Assembly (NCBI RefSeq): GCF_008831285.2
Contig: NC_045143.1
Location: 15,463,151 to 15,527,150, forward strand
Length of the DNA: 64,000 nucleotides
Source of the DNA: Nymphaea colorata
Taxonomy: Eukaryota; Streptophyta; Magnoliopsida; Nymphaeales; Nymphaeaceae
Reading direction: 5' to 3'
Under the pieces are notes generated by a model. That model had not been told where the DNA came from. It ran no database searches and saw only the letters and a program-made list of their open reading frames with translations. Position 1 is the stretch's first letter. Each line of letters opens with the position of its first letter. Shown one piece after another: positions 1-12,654 of this stretch. The translations under genes and the position numbers were made by a program.

Positions 1-3000
1 TAAACTGCGACAATGACATATTATGGACTAGTTCTACACTAAAAAGGCATTCACTAAGAGGCGATAAGTTGTCAAGCAAAGCAAATTGCGATAATGCAAC
101 TGCAGTATTCATTTTATGATGCACTCGAGTAAAATTGTGTACACAATGATGCAATAAAAACTCCAAAAAATTAAATGTGACAGTAACACTTCATTCTTCT
201 GGTTTTACAACTACACAATTGAAGGATTTGCTTTACAATACACACCACCAAAATAGTTTTTACAAGGATGCAATAACCACTTAGAAAAACTAAATGTTAC
301 AACGACACTCTATAGAACTGGTTATACGATGGAAAGGCATTTACTAAGAGGTGACAAGGATTCAAACAAAACAAATTGCGGCAACACAACTGTGGGATTT
401 ATTTTACGATACATTCAAGTAAAATCATGTTTATATGGATGCAATAAGCACTCAGAAAAATTAAATATGACAACAGCACTGTATGTCCTGATTATACAAA
501 AAAAGGTGTTTACTAAGAGTCGATTAGCAATCAAACAATACAAATTATAATTACCCAATAGTAGGATTCGTTTTACGAAAAACTCAAATAAAATATTGTT
601 TATAAGGACACGATAAGCACAAAAAAACATGTGATAACGCAGTTGAAGGATTTGTTTTATAATACACTAAAGTAAAATCATATTTACAAGGATGTGATAA
701 GCACTCAAAAAAATTAAATGTGGCTACAACACTATAAGGATTGGTTTTACGATAAAAAGACGTTTATTAGGAGTTGCTAAGTAGTGACAAATCATATTGC
801 AAAAGTGCAACTGTAGGATTGATTTTATGATACACTCAAATAAAATCATGTTTGTAAGGATGCGATAAGCACAGAAAAATCATGTGATAATGTAACCGTT
901 GGACTCATTTTAGGATACATTCAAGTAAAATTGTGTTTACAATGCAATATGAACTCAAAAAAATTAAATGCGACAAATGACACTGTATGGGCTAGTTTTA
1001 CGATCAAAAAGCGTTTACTAAGTGGCAATAACAGTCAGACAAAACAAATGAAATAACACAAGTGCAAGATTTATTTTACATTCAAACAAAATCATGTTTA
1101 CAAGGACGCAACAAGAACTCACAAAAATTAAGTGCGGCAATGACACTACATGAACTGGCTTTACAATAAAAAGGCATTTACTAAGAGGTCATAAGGAGTC
1201 AGACAAAAAATTATATGATAATGCAACTGTAGGATTCGTTTTATAGTACAAAAAATAAAATTTTGTTTACAATGAGGGTATGATTATGCATTAATGCAAT
1301 TACAAGATTTGTTTTACCATACACCCGAGTAAAATCATGTTTCCAAGGCCATGACAATAATTCAAAAAAATTAGATGTGACAACGGCACAGCGTGGACTA
1401 GTTTTACGACAAAAACACGTTTATGAAGAGATGATAAGCAATTAGGCAAAATAGACTAAGATAATGATGCTACTATAGGATTCGTTTTACGAAGTACTCA
1501 AATAAAATCGTGTTTCCATGGCCTAGAAAAACACTCAAAATAATTAAATGTGACAATGACATTGTATGGACTTGTTTTACGATGAAAAGGCATTTACTAA
1601 GAGGAGAAAAGCAGTCAGACATAACATATTAGAATAACACAATTATAGGATTCATTTTACAATACACTCAAATATTATCATGTTTACAAGGTCGCGATAA
1701 GCACTAAGAAAAATTAAATGTGACACGACACTGTATGAACTGATTTATGATAAAAAGACATTTATTAAGATGCAATAAGTAGTGAGACAAAACATATTAC
1801 AATAACGCAACTGTATGATTCATTTTACAATACACTCAAATGAAATTGCATGTACAAGGAAGCGATAAGCACTCAAAAAAATTAAATGACAATGACACTC
1901 TATGGATTGGTTTGACGATAAAATTTCATTTATTAATGATAAGCATTCAAACAAAATAGATTGCGATAACAAATTTGCAGCATTGGTTTTTGAATACACT
2001 ATAATAGAATCATGTTTACAAGGATGCGATAAGCATTTGGAAAAATTAAATGCAACAATGACACTATATGAATTGGTATTATGGTAAAAAGACTTTTACT
2101 AAGAGGCGATAAGTAGACAGACAAAAAATCATGTGATAACACAACTTCATGATTTGTTTTATGATACGCTCAAATAAAATCATGTTTACAAGGATGCGAT
2201 AAGCACTTGAAAAAATAAAATGCGACAACCACATGATATGGACTAGTTTTATGATGAAAAGGCATTCACTAAGAGGCGATAAGCAGTTACACAATACAGA
2301 TTGTGAAAACGCAACTGTAGGATTTGTTTTACGATGCTTTCAAGTAAAATCATGTTTACAAGGATGCAATTAAAACTCAAAAAAAAAATAAATGTGATGA
2401 CACTTAATTATTCTGGCTTTACGATAAGAAGATTCGTTTTACGATACACACCAACAAAATCATTTTTACAAGGACGCGATAACTCAAAAAAACTGAATGT
2501 GACAACGATAATGTATGGACTGGTTATACAATAAAAAGACATTTACTAAGAGGCGATAAGTTGTTGAACAAAATAGATTACGATAACGCAAGTAGAAGAT
2601 TCATTTTACGATACACTCAAGTAAAATCATATTTATATGGTTGCGATAAGTACTTAAAAAAATTAAATGTGATGACACTGTATGCATTGGTTATACAAAA
2701 TCAAGTGATAGCACATACAAGGACTAGATAAACATAAAAAATCAAGTGATAGCACAACTATAGTATTTGTTTTATACGACACTAAAGTAAAATCATTTTT
2801 ACAAGGATGCAATAAGTGCTCCAAAAACAAATTAAATGTGACTACAACACTATATGAATCGATTTTATGATCAAAAGGCATTTACTTTGAGATGCTAAGT
2901 AGTCAAACAAATGAGGTTGTGATAATGCAACTGCATGATTCATTTTACAATATACTCAAATAAAATCATGTCTATAAGGATGCGATAAACACAAAAAATC

Positions 3001-6000
3001 GTGTGAGAACGCAACTGCTAGACTCGTTTTAGGATACATTATAGTAAAATCATGTCTACAAGGATGCAATACGCACTTAGAAAATTAAATGCGACAATGA
3101 CACTATGTGGACTAGTTTTATGATCCAAAAATGTTTACTAAGTAGTGATAAGTAGTCAGACAAAACAAATGAAATAACGCAAATGCAGGATTTGTTTTAC
3201 GATACACTCAAATAAAATCCTGTTTACAAGGACATGACAATAACTCACAAAAATTAAATGAGACGACATTCTATGGACTAGCTTTACGATAAAAATGCAT
3301 TTACTAAGTGGTCTTACACAAATAAAATCATTTTTACAAGTAGGGTATCAACACAAAAACTCCTGCATTAATGCAACTGCAGGATTCATTTTACGATATA
3401 TTCAAGTCTTGTTTACAAGGACATGATAAGCATTCGAAAAAATTAAATTTGACAACGACATGGTATGAACTAGTTTATGACAAAAAGGCATTTACAAAGA
3501 TGCGATAAGGAGTCAGGCAAAACTGATTGAGACGATGCAACTGCAGGATTTGTTTTACAAGACACTCAAATAAAATTGTGTTTATAAGGCCTAGAAAAGC
3601 ATTTGAAAGAATTAAATGCAACAAAGACAATGTATGGACTGGTTTTATGATAAAAAGGCATTCACTATGAGGCAAAAAGTAGTTGAACAAAACAAATTAC
3701 AATAATGCACTTACAGGATTTATTTTATGATACACTCAAATAAAATCGTGTTTACAAGGACACGATGAGCACTAAGAAAAGTTAAATGTGACATAACATT
3801 GTATGGACTAGTTTTATGACAAAAGGCATTTACTGAGAAGCGATAAGTAGTCAAACAAAATATGTTACAATAACGCAACTATAAGATTCGCTTAATGTTA
3901 CACTCAAATGCAATTGTGTTTACAAGGATATGATACGTACTCGAAAAAAATAAATACAACAACGACACTCTATGGATTGATTTCACGATAAAATTCTGTT
4001 TACTAGGATGCAATAAGTATTCAGACAAAACAGATTGTGATACAATATTGATTTTGTGATACACTAAAATAAATTCACGTTTAGAAAGATGCAATGAATG
4101 TTTGGAAAAATTAAATGTGACAATAACACTATATGGACTAGTTTTACAATAAAAAGGCTTTTGTTAAGAGGCGACAAGCAGTCAGACAAAAAAACATGTG
4201 ATAAGCAAAACTTCAAGATATGTTTTACGATAGACTCACATAAAATCAGTTTTACAAGAACGAGATAAGCACTCGAAAAAATAAAATGCGACAATGACAT
4301 GGTGTAGACTAATTTTACAATAAAAATGTGTTCACTGAGAGGCAATAAGCAGTTCAAAAAAACATATTGTGATAATGCAACTGTAGGATTCGTTTTACGT
4401 TACACTCAGGTAAAATTGTGTTTGCAAGGGCATTATAAAAACTCAAAAAAATTAAATGCTACAACGACACTTCATTCTTCTAGTTTTACAACAACACAAC
4501 TAGAGGATTCATTTTACGATACACACCAACAAAATCTTTGTTTTTTTCAAGGACACGATAACCACTTAGAAAAATTGAATGCAACAATGGCACCTTATGG
4601 AGTGATTATATGATAAAATATTGTTTACTTAGAGACTATAAGGAGTCGAACAAAATAGATTGTGATAATACAACTGCAGGATTCATTTTACGATACACCC
4701 AAGTAAAATCATGTTTACATGGATGCAATAAGCACTCAGGAAAGTTAAATGCGACAATAACACTGCATGCACTGGCTATACAAAAAAAGATGTTTGCTAG
4801 GAGGTGATTAGCAATTAGACAATACAAATTGCAATTACCTAATAGCAAGATTCGTTTTACGAAAAACTCAAATAAAAACTTGTTTACAAGGATGCAATAA
4901 ACACAAAAAATCGTGTGATAATGCAACTACATGATTTGTTTTAGGATACACTCAAGTAAAATCATGTTTACAAGGATGTGATATAGACTCAAAAAAATTG
5001 AATGCTTCAGCGGTACTATATAGATTACTTTTACGATCAAAAGGTGTTAACTAAGTGGTGATAAGCAGTCGGACAAGACAGATGAAATAATGCAAATGCA
5101 CAATTTTCTTTACAATACACTAAAAAAAATCATGTTTACAAGGATGCGACAATAACTCACAAATATTAAATGCGACAACATCACTATATAGACTGGCTTT
5201 ATGATAAAAAGACATTTACTAAGAGGTCATAAGCAGTCAGACAAAAAAAAGTGCGATAATGCAATTGTAGGATTCGTTTTACAATATACACAAGAAAATC
5301 GTGTTTACATTAAGGTACAAGCACAAAAAAATCTTGTGTTAATGCAACTACATGATTCGTTTTACGATACACCTAAGTAAAATCATGTCAACAAGAATGT
5401 GATAAGCATTCAAAAAAATTAAATGTGGCAACGACACTGTATGGACTAGTTTTACGGTAAAATGTGTTTACGAAGAGATGATAAGTAGTCAAACAAAATA
5501 TATTGAGATGGTGCAATTGCAGGATTTGTTTTACGAAACACTCAAATAAAATTGTGTTTACAATGCCTAGAAAATACTGGAAATAATTAAATGCAACAAC
5601 AACATTGTATGGACTGGTCTTATGATAAAAAAAACATTTACTAAGAGGTGAAAAGCAATTGAAAAAAACAGATTATAGTAGCCCAATTGCAGGATTCATT
5701 TCACGATACGCTTGAACAAAATCGTGTATACAAGGACGTGATAAGCATTTAGAAAAAAATAAATGTGACAACCACACTATGTTGACTATTTCTATGATAA
5801 AAGATGTTTATGAAAAGGTGATAAGCAGTCCGGCAAACAGATTCAGATTTACGAAACACCCAAATAAAATTGTGTCTACATGGCCTATAAAAACACTTGA
5901 TAGAATTAAATGCGACAACGACACTATATAGACTAGTTTTACAATAAAATGGCATTTACTAACAAGGCAAACAAAACAAATGACGATAACACAACTATAG

Positions 6001-7832
6001 GATTCGTTTTACGATACACTCAAATAAAATTATGTTTGCAAAGACATGATATACACTATGAAAAATTAAATGTGACACAACATTGTATGGACTCGTTTTA
6101 TGATAAAAAGGCATTTACTAAGAAGCAATAAGTAGTCAGACAAAACAAATTATGATAATGCAATTATATGATTCATTCTATGATACACTCAAATGAAATT
6201 GTGTTTGCAAGGATGCGAGAAGCACTCGAAAGAATTAAATATGACAATGACACTCTATGGATTGGTTTGATGATAAAATTTTGTTTACTAGGATGCGATA
6301 AGCATTCAGACAAAATAGATTGTGATAACATATCTGTAGTATTGGTTTCACAATACACTAAAATAAAATCGTGTTTAGAAGGACGCGATTACCATTTGGA
6401 AAAATTAAACACGACAATGACAGTACATGGACTGGTTTTACGATAAACATGCGTTTACTAAAAGGCGATAAAACAATTAGACAAAAAATATGTGATAATG
6501 CAACTTCAAAATTTGTTTTACAACACACTCAAATAAAATCGTGTCTACAATGACGCGATAAGCACTCGAAAAAATAAAATGCAACAATGACACAGTATGG
6601 ACTAGTTTTACGATAAAAATGCATTAACTAAGAGGCGATAAACAATCAAACAAAACAAATTGTGATGATGCAATTGAAGGATTCGTTTTAATTACGAAAC
6701 ACTCAAATAAAATCATGTTTACAAGGCATAGATAAGCATTCAAAAAAAAAAAAATCAAATGTGACAATGACACTGTATGGACTGGTTTTAAGATAAAAAG
6801 GCATTTTCTAACTGGGAAAAATCAGTCAGACAAAACAAATTGCAATAATGCAACTACAATACGATACACTTAAATAAAATCATGTTTACGAGGATGTGAT
6901 AAGCACATGAAAAAATTAAATGCGACAACAACGTTGTATGGACTGATTTTAAGATAAAATGGCGTTTACTAAGAGGCGATAAGCAGTCAGACAAAAAATC
7001 ATGCAATAATGTAAGCTTCATTTTACAATACACTTAAATGAAATTGTGTTCGCAATGATGCGATAACACAACTTCATGATTCATTTTATGTTACACTCAA
7101 GTAAAATGGTGTTTACAAGGACACAATAAAAACTCAAAAAAATTAAATAAAACCACACTTCATTCATTTCTTTTTTCATAAAGGGGCCTTAACTAAGAGG
7201 CAATAAGTAGTTGGATAAAATAGATTGTGATAATGCAACTAGAGGATTAGTTTGACGATACACTCCAATAAAATCATTTTTACAAGGACGTAATAGGCAC
7301 TAAAAAAAAACTAAATGTGACAACGATACTACATGGATTGGTTTTGCGATCAAAAGGTATTTACTAAGAGGCGATAAGGAGTCAGACAAAATAAATTCTG
7401 ATAACACAACTATAGGATTCATTTGATGATATACTCACACAAAATTGTGTTTAAATGGTCGTGATAAACATAAAAAACAATGCGATAATGTAACTATAGG
7501 ATTCATTTTACGATACTGTCAAGTAAAATCATGTTTACGTGCATGCGGTATGCACTCAAAAAAAATTAAATGTGAAAACGAGAATATATGCACTGGTTTT
7601 ACGATAAAAAGATATTTACTAAGAGGTGATAAGCAGTCAGACAAAACAAATTGCAATAATGACAACAGGATTCGTTTTCAAAAAACGCAAATAAAAACCT
7701 ACTTCCAAGGACATGATAAACACAAAAAATTGTGCGATAATGCAATTGTAAAATTCGTTTTATAAGACACTCAAGTAAAATCATGTTTATAAGGATGTGA
7801 TAAGCAGTCGAAAAAATTAAATGCGACAACGA
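1..7832. repeat. AT-rich tandem satellite, about 170-bp monomer built from two diverged half-units
   Basis: The block is made of diverged copies of a monomer of about 170 bp, roughly 46 monomer equivalents. One half begins gattcgttttacgatacac and the other gactggttttacgataaaa. Both halves share gttttacgata near the start, a tttac-aagg-gcgataagca core and a caa-tg-cactgta/caactgca end, so the monomer looks like an ancient dimer of an 80-90 bp unit. Some stretches break the A-B alternation with consecutive A halves, for example around 560-900. Rare variants recur at wide spacing, suggesting higher-order repeats. The array is open at the left edge. Short open frames of 60-118 codons on both strands are translations of the repeat; 170 is not a multiple of 3, so the frame drifts. 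They should not be annotated as genes. A monomer near 170 bp is common for plant centromeric satellites, but nothing here proves centromeric function. Confidence 0.93.
150..7200. repeat. Probable higher-order repeat organisation of the satellite
   Basis: Recognisable variant half-units recur in similar order. A variant with ataaaaactc followed by a cacttcattcttc-like stretch lies near 155, 2370, 4437 and 7129. A variant with gataaaatt-tgttta lies near 1906, 3974 and 6261. A variant with gcattaatgcaa or gttaatgcaa lies near 1272, 3372 and 5335. Successive spacings are about 2.0-2.7 kb, or about 12-16 monomers. This suggests three to four copies of an old, unequally evolved higher-order unit. 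The anchors were located by eye and the copies are clearly diverged, so the exact period is uncertain. Confidence 0.6.
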
Positions 7833-10385
7833 CATTATTTCCTTACTTTTGTTGATGATTTCTCTCATTGTACTTGGGTGTAACTCATGTGCTATAAATC
7901 TGAAACGTTTTTCATAATTCACAATTTTGTCTCTATGGTTGAAAATTAATTTCAAACTACCATAAAAAAAAAATATGAAGTGACAATGGTCTTGAACTTT
8001 TCTCTACCACTATGGAAATTTTCTTCAAAACAAAGGTATTGAACGTCAACACTCTTGTGTTGCCACACCCCAACAACAAGGGTTTGTTGAACAAAAACAT
8101 AAAAACCTCCTAAATAGTGCTAGATCATTGCGCTTTGAAGCTCATTTACCTTTACATTTTGGGGGGATTGTATTTTAACTGCTGCTTATCTTTTAAATAG
8201 ATTTCATATTAAAGCTCTCAATAGTCATACTCTTTATGAAGCCCTTCATGAACAACCTCCTAAGTATGCACATCTTCGCTCTTTTGGTTGTTTGTGCTAT
8301 GCGCACAATATTTCTAACACTCATAAATTTGACGCCCGATCAAGAAAATGTATTTTTTATCAGATATCCTTTTGGTCAAGCTGCATACAAACTTTATGAT
8401 CTTCAAACTCATGAAGTTTCCATGAGTAGAGATGTCAAGTTTTTTTAAACCAAATTCCCTTTTTGAAACATCTCCAAAAATGACAGTCATGTAGTCCTCC
8501 CTCTTCCAACTCCCCAATCAATTGAATATGTATACAACAAATCCAATAAACAACCTTTTTTTTCTAATCCTCCTTACCCTTCTGACCCAACACCACCTAG
8601 CTCCACTGACCTACCAATTCCTCCATCAACGGACCCTGTTACACAACCTCTTTGCTGATCCACTAGATCATGCCAGACTCCCTCCCATCTTAAAGACTAC
8701 AAATGTCTTTACATGGCCCATTCTATGTCACCTAGCCCCGTAATAACTACCCATACCAAATATCCTTTACATGACTACCTTCACCTTGACAACTTTTCCC
8801 CTAATCACCAAGTTTTCCTTACTGCTGTCCTAAACCAACATGAACCATCTACCTTCCAACAAGCTATGGAACATCAATAATGGCATGATGCCCTGTCTAC
8901 CAAAATACTTGCTTTGGAGGCCAACTCTACTTGGGGAATCACCACCTTACCTCTTGGCAAGCATCTCATTGGTTGTTGGTGGGTCTACAAAATCAAATAC
9001 GATGTTGATAGTTCCATAAAAAGGATAAAGTCCACCTTGTTGCCAAAGGGTATACTTAAACTGAGGGCATTGATGACACCAAAATTTTTTCCCCGGTGGC
9101 CAAAATTACTACTATTAGGTGTTTACTCTCTATTGCCACCATAAAAAATTGGCATATCTTTCAAGTTGACATTAATAATGCCTTTTTGCATGGTGACTTA
9201 CATGAGGAAGTCCATATGCATCTCCCACCTGGCTTTTACCAACACAAGGAGAAGAATCTGGTTTGTCGATTAAAGAAATCACTCTATGGTTTAAACCAAG
9301 CTTCACACAATTTGTTTGTTAAACTCACTAAACTTTTGAAACAACTTGGCTTTTCCCAATCTAAAGCTGACTATTCCTTGTTTTCAAAAATTGATCAACA
9401 TGGTAGCATGTTCTTAATTGTACATGTAGATGATATTGTTATTATAAGTGATAATATTGGTGCCATACAAAGCTTAAAGTCCACCATCCATAACAAGTTT
9501 AGCCTGAAAGACCTTGGTGAATTGGCCTATTTTTTTAGGCACTGAAGTTGCTAAACCTCAGGAAAGGATATTTTTATCCCAAAAGAGGTATGCAATGGAC
9601 ATGTTGCAGAAGTCGGGATACACCTGTGCCAAGCCTAGTGACTTTCCAATGGAGCAACATCTAAATATTAACAATGAGAAAGGTTAACCATTAAAAGATA
9701 CTACATTCTTCAGATAAATAGTTGGATGACTTGTGCATTCAACTATAACTCTCCATATATCTAATACAGTGTCCATATTCTCAGTCAATTCATGGCTAAT
9801 CCAAGAACAGCTCACCTCGAGGCTGCCTTTAGAATACTTTGGTACGTCAAAGCCACACCTGGATTTGGGGTGTTATTGCCATCCGACAATCAACTTCAAA
9901 TTAAGGCTTTTTGTGATTCTGATTGGGCCTCATGCCCCATGATAAGAAAGTTTACATCCAGTTATTGCATCTTTGTTGGAGAAAGTCCCATTTCATGGAA
10001 GGTCAAGAAGGAAGCCACTATATCCAAATCCTCGGCTTAGGCAGAATATATAGTGATGGCTCTAGCTACATGCGAGATGACATCGATAAAATATCTTCTT
10101 GCTGATTTAGGGATTGCTCATTACCAACCAATGGAGCTATTTTGCGACAACCAAGCAGCCTTTCATATAGCTGAAAACCTAATCTTTAATAAGAGAACTA
10201 AGCACATAGAAATTGATTGTCATATAGTTGGGAAAAAGTTCAAGACAAACAAATTTGTACTAAGTACATGGCCACAATGGAGCAAATTGCAGAGATATTT
10301 ATGTAGGCTTTGGAAAAGGAATCCTTTACCAAGTTAAGAAGCAAGTTAAGCCTGATAGATCCAAGAGCTCCAACTTGAAGGGGAG
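7833..10385 (+). pseudogene. Ty1/copia pol remnant, 5'-truncated (integrase, RT, RNase H)
   Basis: The first readable residues after the satellite are the integrase core HYFLTFVDDFSHCTWV at 7833. Integrase C-terminal blocks follow (for example LRSFGCLCYAH near 8274). The RT begins around 8880 and has a clear core at 9096-9545, including NNAFLHGDLHEEVHM and SLYGLNQAS. The RT active-site motif reads HVDD at about 9424 instead of YVDD. A frameshift near 9540 separates this from an RNase H part with CDSDWAS near 9910 and a CDN motif near 10143. In-frame stops and shifts run throughout, so no product is expected. LTR, gag, protease and the first integrase Asp block are missing on the left, where the satellite array begins. 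The 3' end is intact, with a purine-rich tract leading into an LTR. Confidence 0.9.
10377..10385 (+). other. Polypurine tract of the truncated copia element
   Basis: The purine run gaaggggag lies directly before the TGTTGAA start of the 3' LTR. This is the usual position for the plus-strand primer of a copia element. Confidence 0.7.
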
Positions 10386-10601
10386 TGTTGAACGTTAAAC
10401 AATTTAACATTAAACCTTTCAATTTGTATCGGCAAGAAATTATGTCTTCTTTGGTTTTTAATGTCTATTTTCTTTATTTCCCTCAATAACGATACTAACC
10501 ATTCTATGTGAAACCTCCTTCCTTGTATATATATGTTCACAAGACAGTAATGAAATTAGGTTTTTCTTGCCTTCCTTATTCTTATTCTCACATTCTTAAC
10601 A
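10386..10601 (+). repeat. 3' LTR of the truncated copia element (216 bp)
   Basis: The segment begins TGTTGAACG and ends TTCTTAACA, giving TG...CA ends with an imperfect short inverted repeat. A TATA-like tgtatatatatg lies near 10525, consistent with a promoter inside the LTR. It directly follows the purine tract and the end of RNase H. No matching 5' LTR is in the window because the left part of the element is lost. Confidence 0.75.
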
Positions 10602-11900
10602 AGATTTGCTGAATTCAAACTCATGAGGGTGCTCCTTTTGACCACATTAATGGCTTGTTTTGTGGACATATGATGTTTAATGTCCCTGTCTAACCAAACC
10701 CATATCATGTGATCCTGATGTTTGCCAAGTTGGCATGGTTCTTTTCGGCTATTCTCTTCATTGTGTTAGGTTATAATGGTTGTAGTCACCATTGAGATAG
10801 AACATGCAAGCAAAGGTTGACAGTGATCGAGATCCTAATTGTTCATTAGCTTGCACAAAATGATGTTGTCTGTCAGAGAATAGGCCTACCTGGTTCACTA
10901 TGTTTATGTTGTTGCATGAGAAAGGCTCTTCTACTCATGTTTGTGGTGCTTCTTTTGCTTTTGCTAATTTGGGTTTGCTCTTTTACACTACAGGTGTTTC
11001 TAGAACATAGTTTTGCTATTTTGTATTTTAGATGTTTTTAATACTACTGTGAGTGTAATTCCCAACTTCTTATTGAGAGTTTTGTTAGTAACGTTGACAC
11101 ACAATGCTCTACTCTTAGATTAGGCCATGTTTGAATGTTTGGTATTAAAACGCCGGATATTTACTATCAGGCTATTGTTGGGTGGAACAAAAGTTCCAGA
11201 CTCCAAAGACGGCATTGTTGTGATGACATGAAACTTCTATTCCTCGCACTGATTTGCTTAAATTTACATGGAACTAAAATTTCATCTGTCAATTAACCAC
11301 TGATAAAGGAAGAAGTCGCCATAGGAGCTTATTAAATAACTAGTATATTATAAATCATAGTCAACAATGATCATACGGAAGCCAAACAAAAATTTAACAT
11401 ATTAAAAACCTGTTGATAGACTATCACCGTTTGTGCTGCAGGGAAGATGGGAGCTCCCAAAGTGAAGAGGGTCTGTCGTTGGGAGAAAGAAGATGGACAT
11501 GGGGGAGTTACGTTCCCTAACGAGTAGAAAAGCAACAAGTTGAAAAAGTGCCGAACATTAAAGTGTCGTCAATTTAGGTGGAGCTTTAATGCTGAAAATA
11601 AAATATCGCATCATCCCAAAAGCACCCGACAATATAGTTCCAAGTTTAATTTGTTTAACCGTGGTGTTTTTCTGAGATATTGAATTTTATGTCCAACTGC
11701 AATATATAGTGGAATGCTGAGAATTTAACTGTGATCTTATTATCTTAGTTGGAGAAAAAAATGTGAATGATGATTGTCTAGAATCGCCAACAAGTTGGTC
11801 ATGGCAAGAACAAGTAATGACTACAAAAATTAGGTCGCCTATTATGACACCAAAAACTTAAGGGCTCCAGTACCATCTTAAGTTTTGCATGCAAGGAAAG

Positions 11901-11931
<31 letters not shown>

Positions 11932-11949
11932 GAAACGGTCTTGATATTA
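10602..11949. other. Intergenic, no gene recognised
   Basis: No supported gene. The stretch just after the LTR (10602-11050) gives fairly long but interrupted readings in several frames and may be an eroded transposon or gene piece that I cannot name. A GA microsatellite lies at about 11898-11931. Confidence 0.5.
11898..11931. repeat. GA/GAAA microsatellite
   Basis: Run of gaga with minor interruptions upstream of the UVI4/OSD1-like gene. Confidence 0.8.
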
Positions 11950-12364
11950 AACAAGAAGACCGCCACCAAAATGGCACTAGTAAGGTCAATGAAAAGTAAA
12001 ACTTCCGAAGGGGCCTATTGATGGACCGTGCTAACTGAAAAAGATGGTCACAATAAAGAAAGAATTAACAAATGAACTCCGGTGTGAGGATATTCCCATC
12101 ATTTTATTCACCACTTGACGTTTTGGGTCCAGCTCTGATTGTCTTTTATAAATTATTCCGTCGACAAAAGCTGTATAATTTTAATTATTCAGCATGTTTT
12201 CGTAAAACGCATACTTTTTGCGGGATAAAATTAGATTCATTGTCATACAATAGTCAAAGATCATATTCGCCTGAAATACCAGGCTTAAGGGGCAAAAGGT
12301 AAAAGCATGAGACCCGGTCATTTCAAAAGTTTGAATTTTAGAAATTTCATTCTGTGCGCGCGGG

Positions 12365-12396
<32 letters not shown>

Positions 12397-12654
12397 GAGA
12401 GAGAACTCTCTCCCGAAGGAAGAGAAAGGGGATGGTTAGAAGGAAGAAGAACAGGTAAAAAGAGAGAGCGAGAGCGAGAGAGAGGGCTATTCCAGAAGGA
12501 AGAGGAGGGGTTTGGTTAGAAGGAAGAAGAACAGGTAAATAGAGCGAGAGAGAGCTATCGTTCTTTTTCTTTTCAATAGGTCGTTACGGGTCGGCTTTTT
12601 CCCGGCGACTGAATGCGGCTATTTCTCCTTTTTTTGTGTACAGTAGGTGGAGAC
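11950..12654 (+). promoter_or_regulatory. Promoter and 5' leader region of the UVI4/OSD1-like gene
   Basis: This region precedes the chosen ATG at 12655 and is conserved in the broken duplicate at about 18600-19249, so promoter and leader were copied together. The part before the ATG holds a GA-rich tract (12363-12412), probably in the 5' leader. Just upstream, at 11934-11938, is aacgg, the core of the plant mitosis-specific activator element bound by three-repeat MYB proteins. This is a single short match and only suggestive. No clear E2F consensus was found; ttttcccggcg near 12597 is only a near match. The transcription start is not visible. Confidence 0.5.
12363..12412. repeat. GA microsatellite in the 5' leader region
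   Basis: Almost uninterrupted ga repeat about 250-290 bp upstream of the start codon. A shorter gaga tract lies at the equivalent place in the duplicate copy near 19015. Confidence 0.85.

Noticed and set aside
329-7955. Dozens of open frames of 60-118 codons with recurring motifs such as KSCLQG and KLNATMT
   Set aside because: They are translations of the satellite on both strands. The motifs repeat because the DNA repeats, frames shift between monomers, and there is no sign of coding constraint.
12307-12519. Upstream open frame rich in Arg-Glu repeats before the UVI4/OSD1-like gene
   Set aside because: It is a translation of the GA microsatellite in the leader region.
12613-12654. Earlier in-frame start for the UVI4/OSD1-like protein
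   Set aside because: The aligned position in the duplicate does not support it, and the MPE start at 12655 fits the family better.
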